Below, in pieces: positions 25,891 through 33,567 of a stretch of 64,000 bases of DNA (position 1 is the stretch's first letter; each line of letters starts with the position of its first letter). The translations under genes were made by a program, and so were the position numbers. The stretch is from Actinoplanes derwentensis (lineage in GTDB: Bacteria; Actinomycetota; Actinomycetes; Mycobacteriales; Micromonosporaceae), in contig NZ_LT629758.1 of NCBI RefSeq assembly GCF_900104725.1, positions 682,001 through 746,000 on the forward strand. Direction: 5' to 3'. The notes beneath the pieces are model-generated. The model was given only the letters and a program-made list of their open reading frames with translations, ran no database searches and was not told the origin of the DNA.

Positions 25891-26076
25891 ATATCGTCAG
25901 TGCGCGACAACTATGCGTCGCTCACCCTGGTTCGGGAAGATCGCGCTCGGTACGGTCAGCCGACGGGTCCGGCGAAGAGGTCGAGGCGAACAAGCCCTCG
26001 ACCCGGTCGCCGGCACCCCGATGGTCGTCTCGGCCACCGGCTAGTCACGCGTTGCCGATAGATCGATTCCGCTCCG

Positions 26077-26082
26077 TAAGAT
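26077..26082 (+). promoter_or_regulatory. -10 box TAAGAT of the GGDEF/EAL gene
   Basis: TAAGAT lies 7 nt before ATG 26090 and favours that start over ATG 26081. Bases 25891-26076 contain no recognised gene. Confidence 0.5.
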
Positions 26083-26089
26083 GTGCGGC

Positions 26090-28753
26090 ATGGTTGGACT
26101 CCGCTCGGTGCGTCCATCAACGTACGTCGCTGTCGGCGCGGCCTGGGCCATCGCTGTGGTGCTCCTGCTGCCATTGACCGTCGCCGGTGGACTGCTGGCC
26201 GCCGCCGCGGCCGTTCCCGGCACGGCGATGCTGTGGGCGGCGTGGCGAGGTGCCGTCGCCGGCCCGCGGTTCCGGGCCGCGCTGCTCGGCACCGGCCTGC
26301 TCCTCACCGGTGTCACCGGTGCGGCCGCCGCCGTCGTCACAGTCGTCATGCCGGCCGCCACCACCGACGGTGTCCCGGTCGCCGCGCATCTCTACCTGGT
26401 CACCCTGATCCTCACCGTTCTGGTGACGCTGCCTGCGCTGCTGCGGCCTCAGCAGCACCGCGATCCGCTCGGCCGACTGCGGGTCTGGCTGGACACCGTC
26501 GGAGTGTCGGCCTGCCTGATCCTGCCGACCTGGGTGCTGATCCTCAGTGACGGCTACCTGCGGGGTGCCTCGGCGATCGCGGCCTTCCTCGGCGCGGTCG
26601 CCACCGCTCTGGCCGCGGTCGCCGGGGTGCACTCGGTCCGGCACCGGGCCGCGCTGCGCTGGACCGGCCCCGGCGTCGCGCTGTCTCTGATCTGTCTCAT
26701 CGCCCTGGTCATCGGCGCGGACAACCCGGCCAACCCCAACTCGGCGCCGGCCGCCCTGGCGGCGGGCGCCGCGATGAACGTCGCCGCCTGGGCGATCTGG
26801 TGGGGCAGTGTCCGGGTCGATCCCGACGCGGGGCCGCTCCCGGCCGTGGGCAGCGAGCCCGCCGCCGGTTTCCCGCTGTTCACCCTGCCGGTGCTGGGCG
26901 CCGCGATAGCGGTGGTGGCCCGGTTGCTGCACGGTGGCGACCTGGACGCCACGGCCATCGCGCTGTGTGTGACCGCCCTGCTCGCGGTGGCGACCCGGGA
27001 GTTCGTCGCGGCCATCGCCCTGCGCCGGCACGCCGACCACCTGACCCACCACGGCAATCGGCTGCGCAGCCTGATGTTCGGCTCGTCCGACGTGGCGATG
27101 GTGCTCGACAGTGGTCTGGCGGTGCGCTGGCAGTCGCCCGCCGCGGCCCGGCACTTCGGGCTGTCCGATCAGGGCGTGCTGGGCCGCCCGATCACCGCTC
27201 TGGTCGACCCGGAGCAGGCCGGCGCCCTTGAAGGGTTCCTGACCGACCGGCTCGGCGGCGAGGAGTCTGACGAGTCCTTCTCCGCCGTCGTCCTGGACGG
27301 CCTGGGGCGCCGACGGGACACCGCGTGGACCGCCGGCGGCGCCGACCCGGCCATCCCCGGGCGAAGCCTGGTGATCCACATCCGGGACGTCAGCGACCAG
27401 CGGGAACTCGAACAGGCCCTCCAACAGGCGACCCACCTGGACCCGCTGACCGGGCTGGCGAACATTCACGGGCTGCGGCACGCCGGGCGGCCGGCCGCCG
27501 ACGGGGGCGCGCTGATCAAAGTGGAACTGCGGGGCCTCACCGCGATCGCCGACGTGCACGGCACCGACCGGGCCGAGGCGGTGCTGGTCGAGGCGGCCCG
27601 CCGGGTCCAGGCCCGGATCGGTGCCACCGACGTGCCCGCCCGGATCGGCGACGCCCAGCTCGCGGTGATCACCCGCAACGGGGCGCTCCGCGCGCACGTG
27701 CTGGCCAGCCTCCTGGTGACCGAGCTGACCGTGCCGTACGAGGTGGACGGTGTCAGCGCCCACCTGCAGGTCTGGGCCGGGATCGGCGAACTCGCCCCGG
27801 ACACCGACATCGACGAGGTGATGCGGCGGGCTGCACTCGGCCTGCGGGTGGCGCGCACCCGGCCACCCGGCGGCGTCGATTGGTACGACGAAGCCGTCGA
27901 GGAGCAACTGGTCCGCCGGTCGACCCTGGAGCAGGACCTGCCGACCGCCCGGGACCGCAACGAGCTGGAACTGCTCTTCCAGCCGGTGTTCGAACTCGCC
28001 GGCCGGCGGCCCGTCGGGGTCGAGGTGATCCTCAGCTGGCGGCATCCGTCCCTGGGCCGGTTGCCCGCCGCCGAGCTGCTGGCCCTGGCCGACGACCTCG
28101 GCGTGCTCGGCGACCTGCGGATCTGGGCACTGAACCGGATGTGCCGGCACGCGGCCGCCTGGCGGGAGCAGCATCATCCGCTGTGGTTCTCGTTCGGTGT
28201 CCGTCCCGGCGAGCTGGGGGAGGAGTCGTTCCACACCGGGCTGGAGACCGTCCTGGCGACGCACCGGCTGCCCCGGTCGGCGCTGGTCGTCGAGATCAGT
28301 GAGAACGACCTGCACCACGGTCCGGAATCCGATGCGCTCCTCGCCGACCACCTGCGGAACCTGCGGACGAGCGACATCCGCACCGCGGTCGGCCACTTCG
28401 GCGCCGGGCCCACCTCGCTCAGCCGGTTGCGCATCCTGCCGGTCGACCTGCTGAAGGTGGACCGCAAGGTGTTCAGCCAGGATGACGGGGCTCCCGCGTC
28501 GGTCGGCGTGATCATGGAGGTCGCGGTCACGCTCGGCCGCCGGCTCGGCATGGACGTCGTCGCCCACGGCCTGTCCACCGAGGCGGACCTGGCGACCGTG
28601 CTCGCCACCGGTTGCCGCCTCGGCCAGGGCGACCAGCTGGCCCGCCCGATGCCCGCCGAACACCTGGAAGCCCTGATCGAACGTTTCCGGGACGCTCCCG
28701 CACCGGACGCGCCGATGGCGGTCCGGCTGGTGCAGCGCCGCCCCGTCGACTGA
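26090..28753 (+). CDS. Membrane protein with degenerate GGDEF and EAL domains
   Basis: An 887-residue protein. About 9 TM helices occupy residues 10-310, then a PAS-like domain (NRLRSLMFGSSDVAMVLDSG, about 325-440). The GGDEF domain keeps DPLTGLANI but has IGDAQ where GGDEF should be, so it should not make cyclic di-GMP. The EAL domain has GVEVILSWRHP (Glu kept), but the conserved DDFGTG is VGHFGAG and the later AEGVET is AHGLST, so metal ligands and the catalytic Glu are lost. LLKVDRKVF and the C-terminal GQGDQLARPM keep the fold. It is probably a cyclic di-GMP receptor or signalling scaffold rather than an enzyme. Confidence 0.88.
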   Translation: MVGLRSVRPSTYVAVGAAWAIAVVLLLPLTVAGGLLAAAAAVPGTAMLWAAWRGAVAGPRFRAALLGTGLLLTGVTGAAAAVVTVVMPAATTDGVPVAAHLYLVTLILTVLVTLPALLRPQQHRDPLGRLRVWLDTVGVSACLILPTWVLILSDGYLRGASAIAAFLGAVATALAAVAGVHSVRHRAALRWTGPGVALSLICLIALVIGADNPANPNSAPAALAAGAAMNVAAWAIWWGSVRVDPDAGPLPAVGSEPAAGFPLFTLPVLGAAIAVVARLLHGGDLDATAIALCVTALLAVATREFVAAIALRRHADHLTHHGNRLRSLMFGSSDVAMVLDSGLAVRWQSPAAARHFGLSDQGVLGRPITALVDPEQAGALEGFLTDRLGGEESDESFSAVVLDGLGRRRDTAWTAGGADPAIPGRSLVIHIRDVSDQRELEQALQQATHLDPLTGLANIHGLRHAGRPAADGGALIKVELRGLTAIADVHGTDRAEAVLVEAARRVQARIGATDVPARIGDAQLAVITRNGALRAHVLASLLVTELTVPYEVDGVSAHLQVWAGIGELAPDTDIDEVMRRAALGLRVARTRPPGGVDWYDEAVEEQLVRRSTLEQDLPTARDRNELELLFQPVFELAGRRPVGVEVILSWRHPSLGRLPAAELLALADDLGVLGDLRIWALNRMCRHAAAWREQHHPLWFSFGVRPGELGEESFHTGLETVLATHRLPRSALVVEISENDLHHGPESDALLADHLRNLRTSDIRTAVGHFGAGPTSLSRLRILPVDLLKVDRKVFSQDDGAPASVGVIMEVAVTLGRRLGMDVVAHGLSTEADLATVLATGCRLGQGDQLARPMPAEHLEALIERFRDAPAPDAPMAVRLVQRRPVD

Positions 28754-28778
28754 GAGCGGGACGTGGTTGGATGGGCCG

Positions 28779-29081
28779 GTGACGATCACGGTGGTGGAGA
28801 ATCCCGAGCGGGGTCGCTTCGAGGCCCGGGACGAGGCGGGGGAGCTGGCCGGTGTGATCACCTACCAGGTGACCGGCCCGATCGTCGCCTTCACCCACAC
28901 CGAGGTCGATCCGCGGTTCGAGCGGCAGGAGATCGGGGACGCCCTGGCCCGTGCCGTGATGGACGACGCCCGCGGGCGGAACCGGACGGTCGTGCCGATG
29001 TGCCCGCTGCTGAGTGAGTGGCTGGACGGGCACAAGGAGTACGACAAGCTGGTGGCCCGCTCGACCCGCCGGATCAAATAG
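28779..29081 (+). CDS. Small GNAT-like acetyltransferase (YjdJ/GCN5-related N-acyltransferase type)
   Basis: A 100-residue protein of the short GNAT class: ENPERGRFEARDEAGELAGV (strands 1-2), ITYQVTGPIVAFTHTEVDPR and the acetyl-CoA loop region RQEIGDALARAVMDDAR, ending with VPMCPLLSEWLDGH and KEYDKLVA. The family usually has QGIG where this protein has QEIG, but the CPL-(S/A)-x-W segment is typical. I use GTG 28779; a TTG lies 12 bp upstream. It is probably cytoplasmic with an unknown small-molecule or protein substrate. Tail-to-tail overlap of 8 bp with the next gene. Confidence 0.85.
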   Translation: MTITVVENPERGRFEARDEAGELAGVITYQVTGPIVAFTHTEVDPRFERQEIGDALARAVMDDARGRNRTVVPMCPLLSEWLDGHKEYDKLVARSTRRIK

Positions 29082-29574
29082 CCCGGCGCCGCACCACCGC
29101 GAGCACGCCCAGGACCAGCGCCAGCAAGGTCAGGGCCGCGACACCCAGCATCAGGTCCGTCCGGGTGCGCAGGTCGTGGACCAGCGGGGGAGTGCCGACC
29201 GACAGCCCGGCCGGGCTCGCGGCGGTGCACGTCCAGATGTGCTCGCCGGCCGGCTCGGCGGTCAGCAGGGCGACACCAAACCGGTCGCGGGTGGTGAAGT
29301 CCTGGAACATCCGGGTGTTCCCCCAGGACGTCGGCCCGGCGGTGCTGGACGCCTGGCAGTGGACGTCGACGTCCGCGGTCGCCCACACCATCCGCGGTGA
29401 GCCGTCGAAGACGATGGTCGCCGGCTTGCCGGACTCGATGGGCTCGCCGACGTCGCCGGGACCGACCAGGCCCATCAGCAGGCCGGACAGGACGACGGCT
29501 CCGGCCGCGGCGATCGCGGCCCCGGTGGCGAGCAGCGCCCGACCCGGGAAGGACGCCGTCGCAGAGGGTTGCAT
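29074..29574 (-). CDS. Membrane protein with extracellular domain, unknown
   Basis: A 166-residue protein with TM1 at about 14-38 (ALLATGAAIAAAGAVVLSGL) and TM2 at about 138-160 (LMLGVAALTLLALVLGVLAVV) ending in a basic tail RRRAI. The loop between (about 40-135) is beta-rich with two cysteines (DVHCQAS and IWTCTAAS), probably an extracellular disulphide domain. The ATG 29574 lies 6 nt after a CATAAT -10 box (29581-29586). Many Micromonosporaceae encode proteins of this architecture, but I know no function. Confidence 0.7.
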   Translation of the reverse strand: MQPSATASFPGRALLATGAAIAAAGAVVLSGLLMGLVGPGDVGEPIESGKPATIVFDGSPRMVWATADVDVHCQASSTAGPTSWGNTRMFQDFTTRDRFGVALLTAEPAGEHIWTCTAASPAGLSVGTPPLVHDLRTRTDLMLGVAALTLLALVLGVLAVVRRRAI

Positions 29575-29580
29575 GGATGC

Positions 29581-29586
29581 ATTATG
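29581..29586 (-). promoter_or_regulatory. -10 box CATAAT of the membrane-protein gene
   Basis: CATAAT on the minus strand, 6 nt upstream of ATG 29574. It fits a leaderless promoter. Confidence 0.5.
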
Positions 29587-29735
29587 CCGGGCCGTCCCGT
29601 TCCTGAGGTATCAGCGAAAGACGCACGCGTACCGGTCCGGTGGCGACCTGGTTGCGGAAGTGGCCGGACTGCTGCGGCCCCGCCGGTCCTTGCCGATGAT
29701 GACCTCAGCGACCTGACGAGGGGGAGGCGGCGCAC

Positions 29736-31247
29736 GTGACGCAGGCTCTGTTGAACCGCGCGGAACCGGGTGAACCGGTGGACGTGTCGGTCCTGCGCGC
29801 TGGTGAGCCGGGATCGGGGACCGAGGCCGCACCGGACCCCGCCCGCCAGGCGAGACTCGTCCGGATCTGGTGGATGTGGCTGGCCGGCGGGCTGCTCTTC
29901 TGTTCCGGTCAGCTGTTCACCACCCCGACCGGCCCGGTCGGCGGGCTGATGGCACTGGTCATGCCGATCCTCTTCGCCGCCGGTATCGCGGCCGGGGTGT
30001 GGCTGAACCGTCCCCGGCCGAGCTGGCCGTGGCTGATGCTGGCCGGCGCCGGCCTGATCACGGTTCTCGGTTACGTCTTCTACCTGGCCGGTGCCATCCC
30101 GATCGCCTTCCCGATCTTCATGGCGATCTACCCGGTCGAGGCGGCGGCTCTGCTCTTCATCGTGCGCGGCGCCTCCTGGCGGCAGGACCGGGCCGGGATG
30201 CTCGACGCGCTGATGATCAGTGTCGGTCTCGGGCTGGCCTGCTGGCTTCTGGTGATCACCCCACTGCTCCGGATGCGAACCGAGATGATGGGGGACGTCT
30301 ACGCCGCCCTGTTCCCGTTCGGTGACGTCCTGCTGCTGGGTGTACTGATCCGGTTCTTCACCGCGGTCGGGCAGCGCAACGCGGCGTTCTGGCAGCTCAG
30401 CATCTCGATCGTGCTGCAGGCCGTGACGCACATGTTCAGCCTGGTGGCGATGGTCTTCGTGATCGACGCGCCGGACCTGACCGCGGTCTCGTCGTTCGCC
30501 GCCATCCTGATGGCCGGCACCGCCATCCACCCGTCGATGCGGGTCCTCAGCGGCCGCCCGTTGCGCCCGGTGACCGACATGTCGCTCCGCCGCGTGATGC
30601 TGGTGAACCTGACCTGCATGGCCGCTCCGGCGCTGCTGCTGGCGCAGGGTTTCCTGCAGGACGGCAAGGTCGACTGGATCGCCGCCGGTACCGGCTGCAT
30701 CCTGCTGTTCGCCCTGGTCACGCTCCGGATGGTGGACCTGGTCGGCCAGGTGCAGGACAAGGCCCGTCAGCTCGACGCGGTCGCCCACATCGACGCGCTG
30801 ACCGCCCTGCCCAACCGCCGGGCCTGGGATCTGGAGCTGGAGCGCCGGATCGCCGCGGCCCGCCGGCACGGCACCCCGGTGGTCGTCGCGATCATCGACC
30901 TGGACTTCTTCAAGCGTTACAACGACGAATTCGGTCACCAGGGCGGCGACGAACTGCTCACCACTGCCGCTGGCGCCTGGCGGGACCAGCTGCGGCCGGA
31001 GGACCTGCTGGCCCGCTACGGGGGCGAGGAGTTCGGCGCGGTCTTCGATCATGCCCGGCTCGGCGACGCCGACCACATCATCGAGCGTCTCCAGGCAGCG
31101 ACCCCGCTCGGTCAGACGTTCTCAGCCGGTGCCGCCCAGTGGAACGGTCACGAGTCGGCCGAAGAGCTTCTGGCCAGAGCAGACCTTGCCTTGTACGCCG
31201 CCAAACGCGCCGGCCGTGACCGGGTGTTCGTGTCGGCGACCCGCTAG
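29736..31247 (+). CDS. Membrane diguanylate cyclase (GGEEF)
   Basis: A 503-residue protein. About 9-10 TM helices (45-335) form a membrane sensor region, followed by a GGDEF domain at about 345-500: HIDALTALPNRRAWD, DLDFFKRYNDEFGHQGGDE, the active motif GGEEF, and an RxxD inhibitory site (RPED) five residues before it. It should synthesise cyclic di-GMP. A GAGGGGGAGG ribosome site precedes GTG 29736. Its 3' end overlaps the FCD gene by 4 bp on the opposite strand. It is the second active-looking cyclase within 10 kb. Confidence 0.93.
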   Translation: MTQALLNRAEPGEPVDVSVLRAGEPGSGTEAAPDPARQARLVRIWWMWLAGGLLFCSGQLFTTPTGPVGGLMALVMPILFAAGIAAGVWLNRPRPSWPWLMLAGAGLITVLGYVFYLAGAIPIAFPIFMAIYPVEAAALLFIVRGASWRQDRAGMLDALMISVGLGLACWLLVITPLLRMRTEMMGDVYAALFPFGDVLLLGVLIRFFTAVGQRNAAFWQLSISIVLQAVTHMFSLVAMVFVIDAPDLTAVSSFAAILMAGTAIHPSMRVLSGRPLRPVTDMSLRRVMLVNLTCMAAPALLLAQGFLQDGKVDWIAAGTGCILLFALVTLRMVDLVGQVQDKARQLDAVAHIDALTALPNRRAWDLELERRIAAARRHGTPVVVAIIDLDFFKRYNDEFGHQGGDELLTTAAGAWRDQLRPEDLLARYGGEEFGAVFDHARLGDADHIIERLQAATPLGQTFSAGAAQWNGHESAEELLARADLALYAAKRAGRDRVFVSATR

Positions 31248-31711
31248 AGCAGGCCCTGGTGCCGGGCCAGGTGACGGTCGAGCACCCGGGAGTAGCCGGC
31301 GAAGTCGTGCTCGCGCAGGCGGTCGCCGAGTTCCAGGTGTTCGGCGAACGAATCGGCCGGTTCCAGATCGGCGACCGTCAGCACCAACCGGGCCAGGCGC
31401 AGCTGGTGATCCCGCAGCGGCCCGAAGAGGCGCTCGGCGATCGGATTCCCGGAGAGCGCGACCACGTGGAAGTGAAAGTCGACGCCGGCCACCATGAACG
31501 TCGCCATGTCCCCGGCGGCCATCGCGGCGGCCTGGCGGTCGAGTGGTTCGCGCAGCTCGGCGGCGATCACGCCCGGATCGCGGCGCAGCGCGGTCACCCG
31601 AGCCGCGGCGGTCCGTTCCAGGGCCTCACGCACTTCGAGGACGTCGGTGACCTCGTCGACCTGCATGAGTCGTTCGGGCATGCCGAGCATCGTCGCACGC
31701 GCCGGGTTCAC
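31244..31711 (-). CDS. Stand-alone FCD ligand-binding domain (GntR/FadR C-terminal domain)
   Basis: A 155-residue helical protein matching the FCD domain of FadR-type GntR regulators: VLEVREALERTAAARVTALR, then FHFHVVALSGNPIAERLF (with the family His residues that bind metal or carboxylate ligands), and HLELGDRLREHDFAGY, RVLDRHLARH. The winged helix that should precede it (about 70 residues) is missing. GTG 31711 overlaps the stop of the upstream GntR/HutC gene as GTGA, so the two are translated together. It may be a ligand sensor working in trans with that regulator or a truncated FadR left after recombination. Confidence 0.78.
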   Translation of the reverse strand: MNPARATMLGMPERLMQVDEVTDVLEVREALERTAAARVTALRRDPGVIAAELREPLDRQAAAMAAGDMATFMVAGVDFHFHVVALSGNPIAERLFGPLRDHQLRLARLVLTVADLEPADSFAEHLELGDRLREHDFAGYSRVLDRHLARHQGLL

Positions 31712-32445
31712 CGATTGAAGACGGTCACCTCGATGGCGTAGTGGTCGGCCCGGTACAGGTTGTCGGAGTATTCGACGGTCGCGCCGGTGCTGTCGAACGA
31801 CGTGCGCTGCATGCTGATCAGCGGCGTGTGCGGGCCGATGTCCAGCAGCCGGGCCTGGGCGGGGGTCGCGGCTTTCGCGGTGATCCGCTGTTTGGCGACG
31901 GCGGGCCGGCCGTTCCACTCGCCCATCATCCGGTAGAGGCTGCGGGTGGCCAGGGAGTCGCCGTTGAGGTCGGCGAACCGGGGCGGCAGCCAGTTGCGCA
32001 GCACCGCCAGCGGCATGCCGTCGGCCAGGCGCAGCCGTTCGCAGTGCACCAGTTCCGCACCGGCGGCCAGGCCCAGCATCCGGGCCGCGTGCCGGTCGAC
32101 GCAGTCGCGTTCGAAGTTCAGCACCCGGGTCTGCGGCTGTCGGCCGGCGGCGGCCAGGTCGTCGAACAGGCTGGTCAGGGCCACCCGGCGGCGCACCTGG
32201 ACGTCGGTGACCCGCGTGCCGACTCCCCGTTTGCGGGTGAGCAGGCCCTTGTCGACGAGTTCCTCGATGGCCCGGCGGACGGTCGGGCGGGAGATGTCCA
32301 GGGAGTCGGCCAGCTCGATCTCGGTGGGGATGCGCTCCCCGGGGACCAGCTCGCCGCGGTCGATGGCCTCTTCCAGGCGGCGGCCGATCTGGAAGTAGAT
32401 GGGGACGGGGCTGGTGCGGTCGATCTCAAGGGGCGGCATCGGCAC
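31708..32445 (-). CDS. GntR/HutC-family regulator of the catabolic cluster
   Basis: A 245-residue protein from GTG 32445 (ATG 32439 is an alternative). The winged-helix domain has PVPIYFQIGRRLEEAIDRGE, LVPGERIPTEIELADSL, ISRPTVRRAIEELVDKGLL and RKRGVGTRV. The C-terminal UTRA domain (about 85-240) includes RLRLADGMPLAVLRNWLP and a YSDNLYRADHYAIEV ending, typical of sugar- or amino-acid-phosphate sensors. GAGG precedes the GTG. It diverges from the 14-kb catabolic gene run at 32692, with a perfect dyad (32575-32593) between, so it is the likely repressor. Confidence 0.9.
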   Translation of the reverse strand: MPMPPLEIDRTSPVPIYFQIGRRLEEAIDRGELVPGERIPTEIELADSLDISRPTVRRAIEELVDKGLLTRKRGVGTRVTDVQVRRRVALTSLFDDLAAAGRQPQTRVLNFERDCVDRHAARMLGLAAGAELVHCERLRLADGMPLAVLRNWLPPRFADLNGDSLATRSLYRMMGEWNGRPAVAKQRITAKAATPAQARLLDIGPHTPLISMQRTSFDSTGATVEYSDNLYRADHYAIEVTVFNR

Positions 32446-32574
32446 GGTGGGAACCTCGCTCGCGGCGAACCTTATGTCAATCCAGTGCCCGCCTGGCGAG
32501 ATGGGCGCCGAGCTGGCCACATAGAAGAAGGTTCATGGGCAGATGCGGAAGTTTGTCAGTGCGTTCAGAACAAT

Positions 32575-32593
32575 GTCAAGACAAAGTCTTGAC
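32575..32593. promoter_or_regulatory. Perfect inverted-repeat operator upstream of the catabolic genes
   Basis: GTCAAGAC-AAA-GTCTTGAC: 8-bp perfect arms with a 3-bp spacer, in the 246-bp region between the GntR gene and the 32692 gene. It is the most regular palindrome in the spacer and the best candidate site for the GntR/HutC protein. Confidence 0.75.
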
Positions 32594-32691
32594 GTGATCG
32601 ACATCGCGTCGGAAGCTGCTCACACGGGCCGCGGAAACCTTCGCGACACGCTGCTGTAACGCCTGCTCATCCCTGTAGGAGGAGACAAGTC

Positions 32692-33567
32692 ATGACCGGC
32701 TTCGCGGAACGCGTCGGCGGCGCCCCGATCTCCTGGGGTGTCTGCGAGGCGCCCGGCTGGGGGCACGAGCTGCCCGCCGACCGGGTCCTCGCCGAGATGA
32801 GCGGGCTCGGGCTGCGCGCCACCGAGCTGGGTCCCACCGGCTACCTGGGTGAGACCCCGGCGGACGTGCGGGCCAACCTGGACCGCAACGGCCTGACCCT
32901 GATCGGCGGCTTCCTGCCGGTGCCGATGCACGTCTGCACCGCCGACGATCTGGCCGAGGCCGCCGCCGCGATGGACACCCTCGCGGCCGCCGGCGCCGAG
33001 GTGGTGGTGCTGGCCGCCCGGTCCACCGACGGCAGCTACGACCACAAGGTCCACCTGACCGACGCCGAGTGGCACACCCTGTTCGCCGCTCTGGAGACGC
33101 TGCAGCGGATGGCCGCCGAGCGTGGCCTGCGCTCCAGCCTGCACCCGCACGTCGGGACCGCGGTGGAGAGCCGGGAAGCGGTGCTGCGGGTGCTCGACGG
33201 CAGCGACGTGCCGATCTGCCTGGACACCGGCCACCTGCTGATCGGCGGCATGCAACCGGCCGAACTGCTCGAACTGGCCGCCGCCCGGATCTCGCACGTG
33301 CACCTCAAGGACGTGAACCTCGCGGTCGCGGCCACCGTCCAGGACGGCACCCGCGCCTACATCGACGGGGTACGCGCCGGTCTCTACACGCCGCTCGGCG
33401 CCGGTGACGTGGATGTCGCCGGGATCGTCAGCGCCCTCGAAGCCGCCGGTTACTCCGGCTGGTACGTCCTCGAACAGGACTGCGCCCTGGCCGGACCGTC
33501 GCCCGCGGGCGAGGGCCCGGTCGGCGACGTCCGTACCAGTGTCAAGTTCCTTTCGGAGGTTTCCTGA
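32692..33567 (+). CDS. Sugar isomerase/epimerase-type TIM-barrel protein (IolE-like)
   Basis: A 291-residue AP-endonuclease-2-type TIM barrel. N-terminal GGAPISWGVCEAPGWG matches inosose dehydratase/IolE-like proteins (ISWGV). Metal-binding residues are likely in LHPHVGTAVES, CLDTGHLLIGG (Asp, His), HVHLKDV (His) and VLEQDCA (Glu). This enzyme class converts keto-inositol or keto-sugars by dehydration or isomerisation. GGAGGAG precedes the ATG. It is first in the co-directional run and its stop overlaps the next start by one base (TGATG), pairing it with an NAD-dependent oxidoreductase as in inositol pathways. Confidence 0.85.
   Translation: MTGFAERVGGAPISWGVCEAPGWGHELPADRVLAEMSGLGLRATELGPTGYLGETPADVRANLDRNGLTLIGGFLPVPMHVCTADDLAEAAAAMDTLAAAGAEVVVLAARSTDGSYDHKVHLTDAEWHTLFAALETLQRMAAERGLRSSLHPHVGTAVESREAVLRVLDGSDVPICLDTGHLLIGGMQPAELLELAAARISHVHLKDVNLAVAATVQDGTRAYIDGVRAGLYTPLGAGDVDVAGIVSALEAAGYSGWYVLEQDCALAGPSPAGEGPVGDVRTSVKFLSEVS

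Noticed and set aside
26117..28861. Long open frame of 914 codons on the minus strand
   Set aside because: Antisense to the degenerate GGDEF/EAL gene; the plus frame keeps GGDEF/EAL fold motifs and membrane helices, the minus frame has none.
31712..31918. N-terminal extension of the FCD protein
   Set aside because: The open frame continues upstream but that sequence (Arg/His/Pro-rich) is the wrong frame of the GntR gene and has no winged-helix features; the GTGA-coupled start at 31711 fits better.
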